Origin: Polyangiaceae bacterium
Lineage (GTDB): Bacteria > Myxococcota_A > Polyangia > Polyangiales > Polyangiaceae
DNA: 64,000 nucleotides
Assembly (NCBI GenBank): GCA_016712345.1
Contig: JADJRH010000001.1
Location: 2,418,001-2,482,000 of the forward strand
Direction of reading: 5' to 3'
Shown here: positions 43,517-52,432 of the stretch, piece after piece
How the letters are laid out: the number at the start of each line of letters is the position of its first letter
How positions within the stretch are numbered: the first letter of the stretch is position 1
Notes under the pieces: generated by a model
The model's input: the letters and a program-made list of their open reading frames with translations, nothing else
Databases searched by the model: none
Told to the model about the DNA's origin: nothing
Program-made: the position numbers and the translations under genes

Positions 43517-44623
43517 ATGCAGAGCCCGGACCTATCGATCGTCGTCAATGGGATGAAATTCGAAAATCCGTTTGTGCTCGGTTCGGGTCCGCCCGGCACG
43601 AACGCACGGGTAATCGGCAAAAGTTTTGATCTCGGTTGGGGCGGCTGCGTCATCAAAACCATCAGCTTGGACAGCAGCAAAGTCATCAACACCGCGCCTC
43701 GCTACGCCAAACTTCGCTCGCGCGAAACCAACGAAGTGGTCGGGTTTGAAAACATCGAACTCATCAGCGACCGCCCGTTCGACGTGTGGATGAAAGAGCT
43801 GAAACAGCTCAAAAAAGACTATCCGAGCAAAATGCTCATCGCGTCGATCATGGAAGAATATCGCCGCGACGCCTGGCACGAAATTGTCAAGCGTACACAA
43901 GACACCGGTGTTGACGCGTTTGAACTCAACCTCTCCTGCCCCCACGGTTTGCCAGAACGCAAAATGGGCATGGCCATGGGTGAAGACCCGAGCATCTGTG
44001 AAGAGGTTGTCGGTTGGGTAAAAGAAGTGTCCACCATTCCCGTGTGGGCCAAAATGACGCCCAACGTGGGAGATCCCACCGCTCCCGCGCGCGCATCCGT
44101 CAATGCCGGAGCCGACGGCATCAGCCTTATCAATACCATTCTCTCTGTGACCGGTATTGACCTCACCACATTGCGCCCATTGCCCACGGTCGAGGGTTAT
44201 TCCGTTCCCGGCGGTTATTCAGGCCAGGCGGTGCGTCCCATTGCCCTTCGCCACGTTATGGAAGTCGCGCGCGCATTCCCCAATGTCACAATCAGCGGTA
44301 TCGGTGGCATTGAAACCGGCGCCGACGCGGCGCAATTCATTCTATTGGGCTCTCACACCGTGCAAATCTGCACCGGCGCAATGCTTCGCGGTTATGAAAT
44401 CATTGACGAGCTAAAAACCGATCTCGGCAAAATCATGGCCGAGCACAAGTTTGAAAAACTCGCCGATATGGTGGGCAAGAGCCTGCCTTATTTCACCACC
44501 CACGCCGATCTCGTGGCGCGTCAAAAAGCCGCCAAAGCCGAGCGTCACCACGGCAACAACCGCGACGCCGACACCTGGAAAGGCGCCATTGCCAAAGAAA
44601 CCGACGCGCTCACCACAAATTAA
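43517..44623 (+). CDS. Dihydropyrimidine dehydrogenase PreA-like oxidoreductase, lacking ferredoxin domain
   Basis: A 368-residue FMN TIM-barrel protein of the dihydroorotate/dihydropyrimidine dehydrogenase group. NPFVLGSGPPGTN, the FMN segment GWGGCVIKTIS, the active-site ELNLSCPHG followed by ERKMGMAMGED, and ISGIGGIETG with AVQIC-like HTVQICTGAM match the PreA (PydA) pattern rather than PyrD. PreA normally ends with a 4Fe-4S ferredoxin domain; here the C-terminus (from about residue 330) is Lys/Ala/Asp-rich with no cysteines. No PreT partner is near. GGAGG six bases before the ATG at 43517 fixes the start. It may reduce pyrimidines or a related ring with another electron donor. Confidence 0.82.
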   Translation: MQSPDLSIVVNGMKFENPFVLGSGPPGTNARVIGKSFDLGWGGCVIKTISLDSSKVINTAPRYAKLRSRETNEVVGFENIELISDRPFDVWMKELKQLKKDYPSKMLIASIMEEYRRDAWHEIVKRTQDTGVDAFELNLSCPHGLPERKMGMAMGEDPSICEEVVGWVKEVSTIPVWAKMTPNVGDPTAPARASVNAGADGISLINTILSVTGIDLTTLRPLPTVEGYSVPGGYSGQAVRPIALRHVMEVARAFPNVTISGIGGIETGADAAQFILLGSHTVQICTGAMLRGYEIIDELKTDLGKIMAEHKFEKLADMVGKSLPYFTTHADLVARQKAAKAERHHGNNRDADTWKGAIAKETDALTTN

Positions 44624-44734
44624 TCAGCTCCCCGCTATTTTAATACAATTTCATTTGGCGCTTCATCACGCTGCCTTGTCGCCCATCGGGTGGCGCCCAC
44701 ATTGAGCCTTGTTGGGTAATAAGTGCCGGACGCC

Positions 44735-44830
44735 TCGCCACGACCCGACGCGCTCCGACACCTGACACGCCGTATTCAACACGGACTCACGGAGAACACG
44801 GAGGAACACGGAGGACTTAGGTTGTTTGTT
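44735..44830 (+). repeat. Dispersed CACGGAG repeat, copy E (fragment)
   Basis: Lies in the 288-base gap between the PreA-like gene and alkB. It has the CGACCCGACGCG segment, CCTGACACGCCGTATTCAACACGG, and four CACGGA-type repeats, then a short inner part with an ACTCA inverted bit (GTTGAGTTGC and CCAACTCACG). No inverted CTCCGTG arm and no 315-bp module, so it is truncated. The rest of the gap shows nothing else I can name. Confidence 0.65.
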
Positions 44831-44911
44831 GAGTTGCAATGGATGATAGAAACCAACTCACGTTATTGATCGGCCTCTAAAGATCTCGATTGACGAGTTG
44901 CGGAAAAGTGA

Positions 44912-45517
44912 ATGAGCGCAGGCAAGATCATTACGCTTGAAGATGGGGGTGAACTTGTGTGGGTTGAAGAGTGGTTATCGCCCGAAGAGGCGAATGCCAC
45001 TTTTCAGGCGTTAATGACAGAAGTGCCGTTTGAACAAAAAGAGATCGTGATTGCTGGGAAGCGCATTTTGCAACCTCGGCTTGTGGCTTGGATCGGTGAT
45101 GAAAACGCTGTGTACACCTATTCAGGCGTTACAAATAAGCCTCTCCCCTGGACAGCCATGCTGCTCCGTTTGCGAAAACGGGTTGAAGAAACGTGCGCCC
45201 AGCCGTTTAACAGCGTTCTCGCCAATCTTTATCGAAACGGCGTTGATTCAATGGGTTTGCACTCTGATAAAGAAAAAGAACTTGGAAAAAACCCGGTGAT
45301 CGCATCGGTGTCATTGGGGGCCACGCGGCGCTTTCAACTGCGTTATTGCGGCAAAAACAAACCAGCCGACAATCGCGACTTTGAGTTGTCCAATGGGTCG
45401 TTATTGGTCATGCGCGGCACCACCCAACATTACTATCGGCACGGCATTCCAAAACAACCGGCCATTTTTGCACCGCGCATCAACCTGACTTTTCGACGGA
45501 TCTTACCCGGTAGATGA
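44912..45517 (+). CDS. alkB: AlkB-type 2-oxoglutarate/Fe(II) dioxygenase (alkylation repair)
   Basis: A 201-residue AlkB-family dioxygenase, closest in layout to the ALKBH2/3-like bacterial group. It oxidatively removes methyl lesions such as 1-methyladenine and 3-methylcytosine from DNA or RNA. The iron triad is HSD in MGLHSDKEKELG and the His in TTQHYYRHGIPK; 2-oxoglutarate ligands are in RINLTFRR. Substrate-binding PRLVAWIGDE and SVSLGATRRF are also typical. No strong Shine-Dalgarno precedes the ATG at 44912. The gene looks less GC-rich than its neighbours and follows a repeat fragment, so transfer is possible. Its stop overlaps the convergent RND gene by 15 bases. Confidence 0.93.
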   Translation: MSAGKIITLEDGGELVWVEEWLSPEEANATFQALMTEVPFEQKEIVIAGKRILQPRLVAWIGDENAVYTYSGVTNKPLPWTAMLLRLRKRVEETCAQPFNSVLANLYRNGVDSMGLHSDKEKELGKNPVIASVSLGATRRFQLRYCGKNKPADNRDFELSNGSLLVMRGTTQHYYRHGIPKQPAIFAPRINLTFRRILPGR

Positions 45518-47829
45518 GGTGTCGCTGCCGGCCGCCTTGGTTTTGGCTGCTTCTTTTGCAATATGACTGTCAGGTTTGGCCCTGAAAACAATCCACAACG
45601 CCGCCGGCAGCGCAGTGAAGTCGGCAATCATGGATAATAAAAACGCCACCGCTGTCAGAATGCCAAACTGCCGCATCGGCGGGAGATCGCCGAGCGCAAA
45701 CGCCAAAAACCCGCCGGTATTAATCATTGTTGCAAAGAAAATGGCTTTGCCCGCAACTGTCATTGTGTGACGGAGCGACTTTTCCACCGACGAGTCTTTT
45801 CGCTTTTCTTGAAAGTGGTAGAAAAAGTGAATCTGGTCGTTTTCGCTTGTTCCGAGCACCGTTGAAGCGATCAAAATGGTTGCCACGTTGAGCGACATTC
45901 CAGTGATTCGCATCACACCGAACATGACCAAGATCGCAAACAGCGATGGGATGATCGCCATCACCCGTGCGGCGCCGCTGCGGAACACCACCAAAAACGT
46001 GGCAAAGATGATCGCGACAGTCAGAGCAAAGCTCTCCACAAGCGTGGGAACAAGGCTTTGCGACATCTTCGCTTGAAGCGGTGAAAGCCCCACAATCTTC
46101 ATTTCAAACGGCTTGAGCGACGGATTTTTTTCAGCCGTTTTTGCCCACGTGGTTTTGATTTTTTCAGCGAGCGCAACGAAACCTTCGTATTCGGTGGTTT
46201 TGCTCACAATGGCGATCTGTGCCTGCGAGGCTGAACCACGCAGCACAAAACGCTGAATCATCGGCTCCGCCGGCAACAATCGTTCGAGATCGCCTGCCAT
46301 CTCGTCCTGCGCTTCAGCCTCTTCGGGCCACGCGTCGCTCAGCCCCGCGGTGTGCCTTGAAATCCGAAGAATCGTGGGCGGACCGATCGCCGAGCCCACA
46401 TCGGCCTCACCTTCAAGCGCGGTTGTAAAACGGTGCAAACCCGTGAGTACATCCGGCTCTGAAACACTTCCAAACTTACCGGCGATCCATACACTTGTAA
46501 TGGCCATTCCCGGCAGTTTCGGCGCCATCGCGTGATAGTCTTTATAAACGCGGCTGTCCTTTGCAATGTATTCAATAGGGTTGGTCAGAAGCTTCATCGG
46601 CGTTACAGCGCCCCGCGCACCAAACAAAGCAACTGCGCCGCCGGCCGACAAAAGAAGCGAAACAATCACCAACGGCCAACGATATCGGTATGAAAAACCG
46701 GGCAGCCAATCAACGAAGTGTACAAACCAGGGCGCCGCTGTTTGTCGATGTTCCGAAGTGGGTGTTTTTAAGATCTTCTGAAGCGCTGGAAAAAGCGTAA
46801 ACACCACAATCCACGAGATCGTCAGGCCCACCGCCACCCAAATGCCCATTTCACGAATGGGGCGAATGTTTGAAACGGCCAGTGCCGCAAACCCAACAAC
46901 GGTGGCGAAAATCGACGCCGTGCAGGCCACAAACTTGTTGGAGAGCGAAAAGACCTGATGGTCGTCAAAGCTCACATTGTCGGGCTTGTCCACGAAGCGC
47001 GATTGCAAATAAACGAGCGTTGCGAGCACCGTGACGAGGATCGTCATTGGCACCATGGGAGAAACGATACTCAGCGTGCCGCCCGTGACTCCAATGTACC
47101 CAACCGAAAACACCACGCACGCAATGAGCGTGATTAAAAACGCAGCGAGCGTGCGAAACGATCGGTAAAGCGTGAGCGTGAGCACCACAACAAACACCAT
47201 GAACAAACCGAACAATCTGTTTGCAGTGCTCTGCGTTGTCTGGTCGAGGTAAGCGCTCACAAACGGTTGGCCAAGCCGCCGAACCGCGCGCACAGGGCCT
47301 AAATCCGCTTCGATCGGCGCGAGCGCTTCTTCGATTTTCTTCACCGCAGTGCGCCGCGATTCGTTGTTGTCCACCTGCAAAACGAGCGCGAGCGCGAGAA
47401 AATCGTCGCCGACAAGCCCCTGTTTTCGAAACAGATCCGTCTTGGTGGCAAACGTTTTAAACGTTTCGATCTGCTCAGGCGTTAGCGAAAATCCCGCTTT
47501 TGCGCGCCTAAAATGCTCGTTGCAGAATTGGAGCTTACGCCTTCAATCTGCAAGAGCGCCTGTTCGGCTTTGTCAATTCGCTCCAAAACGCCGCGATCAA
47601 AAGGATTGTCCGCCTCAAAAGCGATAACCGCGTATTCACCCGCGCCAAACGTTTTTTGAAAGTCGCGCATTGCCGAGAAGTCGGGATCGCTCGCGATAAT
47701 GAGCCTTTCGATCGAGCTGTCCTGCGTTACTTTCGCCGCAAAATACCCGAGCGGTGGAAGCAGGAGGCCGTACAGAACTACGAACAGCCAACGCCACTTC
47801 ACGATAACGGCGAACGATTTCGATAACAC
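45503..47829 (-). pseudogene. RND/MMPL-family exporter with a single-base frameshift
   Basis: A membrane exporter of the hydrophobe/RND (HAE3/MMPL) type, split into two frames. The first frame (47829 to 47482) starts MLSKSFAVIVKWRW with the first membrane helix, then a periplasmic part, and stops just after SILGAQK. The second frame carries on without loss from AGFSLTPEQIETFKTF to the end. The break falls at a run of four A on the minus strand (47498-47501): one extra A restores a 775-codon frame of normal length. The rest shows two sets of membrane helices and the second periplasmic loop. This could be a real recent mutation, a sequencing error in a homopolymer, or slippage; I cannot tell. 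Confidence 0.85.
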
Positions 47830-47950
47830 TCAGAGCCTCCGGGCGCGGTACGACCGAGGGCGCGACGATAGCGGTAGGTTGTGGCCTCTGTCGAAAGAGT
47901 CGCAACCAAACGCGTTGACGCGCGGCGTCCACAGCACAAGAAAGTTGAGC

Positions 47951-48670
47951 ATGAAGGCCGACCTCCCGATCATCTACCGTAGGTCTTTTGCGGTGTTCGC
48001 TGCGTTCCCGTGCCCAATGCGCGCCCTTCGCGAGCTTTTGCCGCAGCCGCTTCTCGCCCCCATTAAATTGGGCTTCGGCAAAGGCGTGTTGGTCGTTGCG
48101 GCCTTCGACTACGAAGACACGTCCATCGGGCCGTATCGTGAAGTTGGCATTGGGTTTCAATGCCGTTTGCGCCGATCGGGGCCTCTTCCCATTGTGCCGC
48201 TTTTCGCCGAGCGATTTTTCGATGACGTAGGTACATGGGTACACTTCCTCCCGGTGACCACTCAGCAGGCGCACGATGCGGGCCGCGAACATTGGGGGTT
48301 CCCCAAGATTGTGGGTGACATTCGCATCGATCGATCGGCCGACAGCATCACGTGCGAAGTGAGTCAAAACGGTGAAAAACTCCTTCATTTTTCGGCCGAC
48401 AGGCCCGGCCGTTCCAAAGCGATGGGAGTTCCAATGCGGTTCTATTCGCAAAAAGAAGACGAGGTGCTCTTCACCGAACTGCACATTGATGCCGTTGGGG
48501 CGACCACGCGAATCGGGGCTCGCGCGCGGCTCGACATAGCCGACAGTGTGTACACCCGTGATTTGGATAGAGAAGCTCTCGCCAAATCCAAACCGCTCGA
48601 AGTCAGGTGGTTTGACGAGTATCGAACCATGCTGGATCGCCCCAGCATTCGCTATAGAGCGAGCGCCTGA
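47951..48670 (+). CDS. Acetoacetate decarboxylase-like protein
   Basis: A 239-residue protein of the acetoacetate decarboxylase superfamily. The Schiff-base lysine motif is GREHWGFPKIVG, matching the E-x-x-GFPK pattern, and the beta-rich cone is seen in VLVVAAFDYEDTS, EVGIGFQCRLRRSG and VGTWVHFLPVTT. Members decarboxylate beta-keto acids or catalyse aldol-type reactions on related substrates; the substrate here is unknown. I start at the ATG at 47951 (MKADLPIIYRRSF); the 84 upstream codons overlap the RND gene and look non-coding. Its stop overlaps the MOSC start as TGATG, so both are co-translated. Divergent from the RND exporter gene. Confidence 0.82.
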   Translation: MKADLPIIYRRSFAVFAAFPCPMRALRELLPQPLLAPIKLGFGKGVLVVAAFDYEDTSIGPYREVGIGFQCRLRRSGPLPIVPLFAERFFDDVGTWVHFLPVTTQQAHDAGREHWGFPKIVGDIRIDRSADSITCEVSQNGEKLLHFSADRPGRSKAMGVPMRFYSQKEDEVLFTELHIDAVGATTRIGARARLDIADSVYTRDLDREALAKSKPLEVRWFDEYRTMLDRPSIRYRASA

Positions 48671-49224
48671 TGAGCATTTTGTATCGAACGGCCGACGAGC
48701 TTCAGGCGGGTTTCCCCTTCGTTATCCGAGCACCGCACGCGGTCGGAAAAGTTGAACTCATTGTTCGCCGACCCGACACAGCCAAGCGTGAAGTGCTCAC
48801 CGAGGGGCGCCTCGACATTTCAAACGGACTCGTCGGAGACAACTGGAAAACGCGGGGAAGCAAACGTACCGCCGACGGTTCTGCGCACCCTGAAATGCAA
48901 CTGAACGTGATGAACGCTCGCGCCATTGCGCTCATCGCCGCGGAGCGAGATCGCTGGCCGCTCGCCGGCGATCAGTTCTTTTTGGACATGGACCTCAGTG
49001 TTGAAAATCTTCCCACTGGGGCGCGAATTGCGTTGGGATCCGCGGTGATTGAAGTGACCGAAATCCCGCATCGCGGCTGTGCAAAATTCACCGAACGTTT
49101 TGGGATCGAAGCCACTCGGTTTGTCAGCGGAGACGACGGCGATCGCTACCGCCTTCGCGGACTAAACGCCAAAGTGATCACTCCGGGCATCGTTCGTATC
49201 GGCGACGCCGCCCGCAAGTTGTAA
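48670..49224 (+). CDS. MOSC-domain protein
   Basis: A 184-residue MOSC (molybdenum cofactor sulfurase C-terminal) domain protein. MOSC domains bind or transfer sulfur through a conserved cysteine; here it is in EIPHRGCAKFTERFG, and the preceding DLSVENLPTG and LGSAVIEV strands fit the family. Small stand-alone MOSC proteins include YiiM-like Moco-dependent N-hydroxylated base reductases; exact role unknown. It overlaps the acetoacetate decarboxylase-like gene by TGATG. Functional linkage between a decarboxylase fold and MOSC is not obvious. The reading frame is complete. Confidence 0.85.
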   Translation: MSILYRTADELQAGFPFVIRAPHAVGKVELIVRRPDTAKREVLTEGRLDISNGLVGDNWKTRGSKRTADGSAHPEMQLNVMNARAIALIAAERDRWPLAGDQFFLDMDLSVENLPTGARIALGSAVIEVTEIPHRGCAKFTERFGIEATRFVSGDDGDRYRLRGLNAKVITPGIVRIGDAARKL

Positions 49225-49292
49225 GTGTACACACTTGGTGCGTACGCTTTGCCGCGACAATGATTCAAATGTGTACACGTTGAAATGTGTAC
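49225..49292. promoter_or_regulatory. Intergenic cluster of GTGTAC palindromes
   Basis: The 96-base gap between the convergent MOSC and cysQ genes holds GTGTACAC at 49225 and 49271, GTGTAC at 49287 and a CGTACG at 49241. No promoter is needed here because both genes end in this gap. That argues against an operator and for a DNA-structural or repeat role. Confidence 0.4.
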
Positions 49293-49320
49293 GCATTGTT
49301 GAAGTGCGACAAAAGGCGAC

Positions 49321-50154
49321 CTACACCGAGTTGATCGACTGAATTGCTTGCAGCACCGTGTCGTGAAGCGCGCCGTTGGTGCCCACAAACCCGCGCGTGT
49401 GTACCAATTCCGCCGCGTAGTCGATCTGCGAGCCGTCGAGCGCTGTCACTCGCCCGCCCGCCGCTGCGAGCACCGCTTCAGGACCGCACAAGTCCCAAGA
49501 GCTGACGCCGCCTCCGCCGTGCACATAAAGGTCGGCCTGCGCCATGGCGACGCGCGCCACTTTCACGCCCACCGAACCGCACGGCACCACATTCGCGATA
49601 GCGAGTCGCTCCGCGAGCGGGCCCACAAGGCGCGGCCTCCGTGATCGCGACACCATCATTGTCGAGTTTGCCGCACTCTTCTGTGCGGTGACACGGAGCG
49701 CCGCGCGCGTGCCGTCTTTGGCTTCGATCAAAGCACTTTCGAGAACACGAGCATCGCCCATGAGCGCCTCGCCGGTCACGGGCATCACGAGTACACCCAA
49801 GGTAGCCCGACCTTGAAGGGCAACGCCGATCATCACCGAAAACTCGGCCCTTCGCGCCGCGAACTCGCGCGTTCCGTCGAGTGGATCCACATAGAAAACT
49901 CGTTCGCGCGCGATCATCGCTTTCACCTCATCGGCGGTGCGCGGCGCATCTTCCTCGGCAACAATCGCCTCACCGGGAAACGACGCGGCAATCTCCCGGC
50001 ACAACAACTCGTTCGCGCGTTTGTCGGCCATTGTCACCGGATCGCCGGGGCTCTTCATTTCCACGGTAAACGGTGATGCGTACACATCCATCACCACGTC
50101 GGCCGCGGCCCGTGCAATGCGCACCAGCTCATTGAGTTCTGCCTGCGAATTCAC
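49321..50154 (-). CDS. cysQ: 3'(2'),5'-bisphosphate nucleotidase / inositol-phosphatase family
   Basis: A 277-residue member of the inositol monophosphatase superfamily, CysQ type, which dephosphorylates PAP (3'-phosphoadenosine 5'-phosphate) in sulfate metabolism. Metal site motifs are the Asp in PVTMADKRANEL, AEEDAPR, and DPLDGTREFAARR; the second is WDLCGPEAVLAAAGG. A tail residue set (LVHTRGFVGTNG) is also typical. The aldo/keto reductase gene upstream overlaps its ATG at 50154 by ATGA. CysQ and inositol monophosphatases are hard to separate by eye; the DGTREF residues favour CysQ. Confidence 0.87.
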   Translation of the reverse strand: MNSQAELNELVRIARAAADVVMDVYASPFTVEMKSPGDPVTMADKRANELLCREIAASFPGEAIVAEEDAPRTADEVKAMIARERVFYVDPLDGTREFAARRAEFSVMIGVALQGRATLGVLVMPVTGEALMGDARVLESALIEAKDGTRAALRVTAQKSAANSTMMVSRSRRPRLVGPLAERLAIANVVPCGSVGVKVARVAMAQADLYVHGGGGVSSWDLCGPEAVLAAAGGRVTALDGSQIDYAAELVHTRGFVGTNGALHDTVLQAIQSINSV

Positions 50155-51089
50155 AGCTTGATCCCGGCGGCTTCAAGTTTCGCCGACAGCTCCACAAGCA
50201 TTGTGTCGCGAAGATAGGGCGGCTCCGAGCCTGCTTCTCGAATGAGTTGTTCCAACTGCGCCACCGATCGCGGCCCGAGCACCGCCGACGAAACCAAGTC
50301 GTTTGCGAGCGCAAATCGAAGCGCCGCCGCCCGCAGCGTCAGCACATACTTCGATGCGACTTCACGAAGCCCTTCAAGCTGCGAAACGCGAATGCGCAGC
50401 TCTTCACGAGTCCACCTGTCGGCGCGATGATCGCCGGGATAAAACTCGCGATCTTGTGTCCAATGCCCGGCGAGAAGTCCGTAGGCGAGAACCGATCGCG
50501 CCAAAATGCCTGTTCCGCGCTGTGATGCTTCGCCCGCGATCGCGTGCAGATCGCCGGGCAAAGTGAGGTTGTAAGCGAGTTCAACCACCTCGGCGCCCTG
50601 TTCAATTGCCGTTCGCGCCACATCGGCCGAGCCCGCTGAAACGCCCCACAAACGCATTTTGCCGATGTTCTTTTGTTCGCGCATAAACCCCACACATTCA
50701 GCTTTTTCGAGAGCTGCCTGCGTTGGGTTGTGAAGCAGAACAATGTCCAAAGGTCGCTTTAATCGCTCGGCCGAACGGTCGAGTGACTCTTCCAAAAACG
50801 ACGGGTCAAAACGCTTTCGGATTGGTTGGGCCGCCAAGTCGGTGCCGATCTTCGTCACCACGAAGCCTTTGCCTTTGGGAATACGTTCGCCGAGCTTCGT
50901 CTCGATGGCGCCTTTTGCGTACACATCTGCTGTATCAAAAAGCTCGATCCCGTGCGAAAGCGCCGCGTCGATCACGCGGTCAACTTCTGCGGCCACCACT
51001 GCGCCGTAACCGTCGCCCGAAAGCCCCCATGTTCCGAGCGCAAGTTCGGTGACCTCTACACCGGTGTTGCCGAGCGCGCGTTTCCGCAT
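50151..51089 (-). CDS. Aldo/keto reductase
   Basis: A 312-residue NADPH-dependent aldo/keto reductase. Catalytic residues are Asp and Tyr in LFDTADVYAKG, Lys in VVTKIG and His in VLLHNPT. The nucleotide-binding end appears as GPRSVAQLEQLIREAG with the preceding SSAVLG. The family reduces aldehydes and ketones; the substrate is unknown. The reading frame is complete from the ATG at 51089. It overlaps the cysQ start by ATGA, so the two genes are co-translated. Sulfur-metabolism linkage is possible but not shown. A hairpin separates it from the MFS gene upstream. Confidence 0.92.
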   Translation of the reverse strand: MRKRALGNTGVEVTELALGTWGLSGDGYGAVVAAEVDRVIDAALSHGIELFDTADVYAKGAIETKLGERIPKGKGFVVTKIGTDLAAQPIRKRFDPSFLEESLDRSAERLKRPLDIVLLHNPTQAALEKAECVGFMREQKNIGKMRLWGVSAGSADVARTAIEQGAEVVELAYNLTLPGDLHAIAGEASQRGTGILARSVLAYGLLAGHWTQDREFYPGDHRADRWTREELRIRVSQLEGLREVASKYVLTLRAAALRFALANDLVSSAVLGPRSVAQLEQLIREAGSEPPYLRDTMLVELSAKLEAAGIKL

Positions 51090-51111
51090 GGCGGCGGTCT
51101 ACACCACTTAT

Positions 51112-51170
51112 CACTACTGCGGCAAACTTCGTTTGCGCGCTTCGCGCTCCACTTCGCGGACGCAGCAGTG
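51112..51170. repeat. Nested hairpin between the aldo/keto reductase and MFS genes
   Basis: Outer arms CACTACTGCG (51112-51121) and CGCAGCAGTG (51161-51170) pair at 9 of 10 positions. Inside are two tight hairpins, GCAAAC-TTC-GTTTGC (51122-51136) and GCGC-TTC-GCGC (51135-51145). The right arm ends three bases before the MFS stop codon. There is no T-run, so this is more like an extragenic palindrome than a terminator. Confidence 0.6.
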
Positions 51171-51172
51171 CC

Positions 51173-52375
51173 TCATTGTCGAGCAGTGCGCGCTTGTCCA
51201 CTTCCGGGCAAGACCATATGGGACGAAACTTCAACCCGGGTGAACGCCGCGGCGACCGCCGCTCCAAACGCTGCCAATGCGGCCCACGCGAACGTGCGCG
51301 CACCACCGTGCGCTTCAAAAATCGATCGCCACACAAACATGCCCGCGACGGCACCCGCGCCAACCGCCGCGTTGAATACTCCCTGTGCGCTGCCCAAGAT
51401 TTCACGCGGTGAAAGCCGCTTCACGTGCTCCATCGCAGTCACCCAAAAGAGAGCAAACGATATTGCATGCAGAGGTTGGAGAGCTGTCAGGACGGATGTG
51501 TTTTTGATTGTTGCAATAAGAAGCCACCGAATTGCGCCACCCGCAAAAGCGACAATCAGCAGTTTTGACGGTTCAATTTTGGATAAAAACCGCCCCGAAA
51601 AAGCCATTAACAGCGCTTCTGAGAACGTGCCAATCGACCAGCCCACCCCAATCCACCTCATGTTTGCGCCGAGTTTTGTGAGGTGAAGTGAAAAGCAAAG
51701 GTCGTAGCTCACGTGGGCCCCAAACCCCAAAAACGCCGCCACCAGCAACATGGCAAACGGTCTGCGCTTCAACAATGCCCAAAGCGGCGCGCCCAAAGCA
51801 GGTGCACGGGGTGGTGCGGGCGCCTCAAACGTGAACGAGAGAGCAAACACGCACGCCATCGTAACGGCCAAAAACAAGGGAAACGGAGCGCGCGCCGTCA
51901 TATCGAGCATGGGGCCTGCTGTTGCGGCGACCAAAAAACCGATGGATCCCCACAATCGAATGCTGCCGTAACTCGTCGGTTTCGGCCGCTCCTCCGTGGG
52001 CTTTGTAGCTTCAACAGCAATCACGTCGGCCATTGCCACCGAAGGCGCGCGCGACGCGGCGAGCAAAAACACCGACAAGAATAGAACCCACAGCGGTGGT
52101 TCGTTTCCACGCAACGCCGCCGCAGCGAGCAACACCATTGCACCTGTTCCCACAGCGGTAGTCCATCGAAGGAGCCCTGATCGAAGACCCAACCAATCTG
52201 AAAGCGCTCCAAAAATAGGGGGTCCAATCACACCCAGCGCCGGCAAAAAAGACATGAGTACACTCAGTGAAAGGCCCCCAATTCCCCGGCCGGCGAGCCA
52301 TGTGGGAAAAAACGGTAAAAACACTCCGTACGGGACAAAGAGCGCAAAAAAGAAAAGCCGCAATCGATTTGCCAT
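51173..52375 (-). CDS. MFS transporter, LacY/HcaT-like (MFS_1-like)
   Basis: A 400-residue major facilitator with about 12 membrane helices, of the MFS_1-like group that includes nucleoside:H+ symporters, LacY and the 3-phenylpropionate transporter HcaT. The signature SVAMADVIAVEAT and SYGSIRLWGSIGFLVA loop after helix 5 and the later LHAISFALFWVTAMEHV segment are typical. Conserved acid FGALSDWLGLR closes helix 2-3. The substrate is unknown. I start at the ATG at 52375, where the first helix begins; the longer frame overlaps the divergent lipoprotein gene. No good Shine-Dalgarno. Divergent start with the next gene is 57 bases apart. Confidence 0.9.
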   Translation of the reverse strand: MANRLRLFFFALFVPYGVFLPFFPTWLAGRGIGGLSLSVLMSFLPALGVIGPPIFGALSDWLGLRSGLLRWTTAVGTGAMVLLAAAALRGNEPPLWVLFLSVFLLAASRAPSVAMADVIAVEATKPTEERPKPTSYGSIRLWGSIGFLVAATAGPMLDMTARAPFPLFLAVTMACVFALSFTFEAPAPPRAPALGAPLWALLKRRPFAMLLVAAFLGFGAHVSYDLCFSLHLTKLGANMRWIGVGWSIGTFSEALLMAFSGRFLSKIEPSKLLIVAFAGGAIRWLLIATIKNTSVLTALQPLHAISFALFWVTAMEHVKRLSPREILGSAQGVFNAAVGAGAVAGMFVWRSIFEAHGGARTFAWAALAAFGAAVAAAFTRVEVSSHMVLPGSGQARTARQ

Positions 52376-52432
52376 TTGGATCTGCGATGCTCGGGAATGC
52401 GCTCGCGGCGCCGAGCATACTTGTATTGCGAC

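Noticed and set aside
43517..44623. Second pyrD (dihydroorotate dehydrogenase)
   Set aside because: The active-site surroundings ERKMGMAMGED and overall layout match dihydropyrimidine dehydrogenase PreA; a proper pyrD with pyrK already exists at 12.6-14.3 kb.
47482..47520. Programmed -1 frameshift in the RND gene
   Set aside because: The run is only four A, with no slippery heptamer plus downstream stem that I can see; a simple base loss or sequencing error explains it better.
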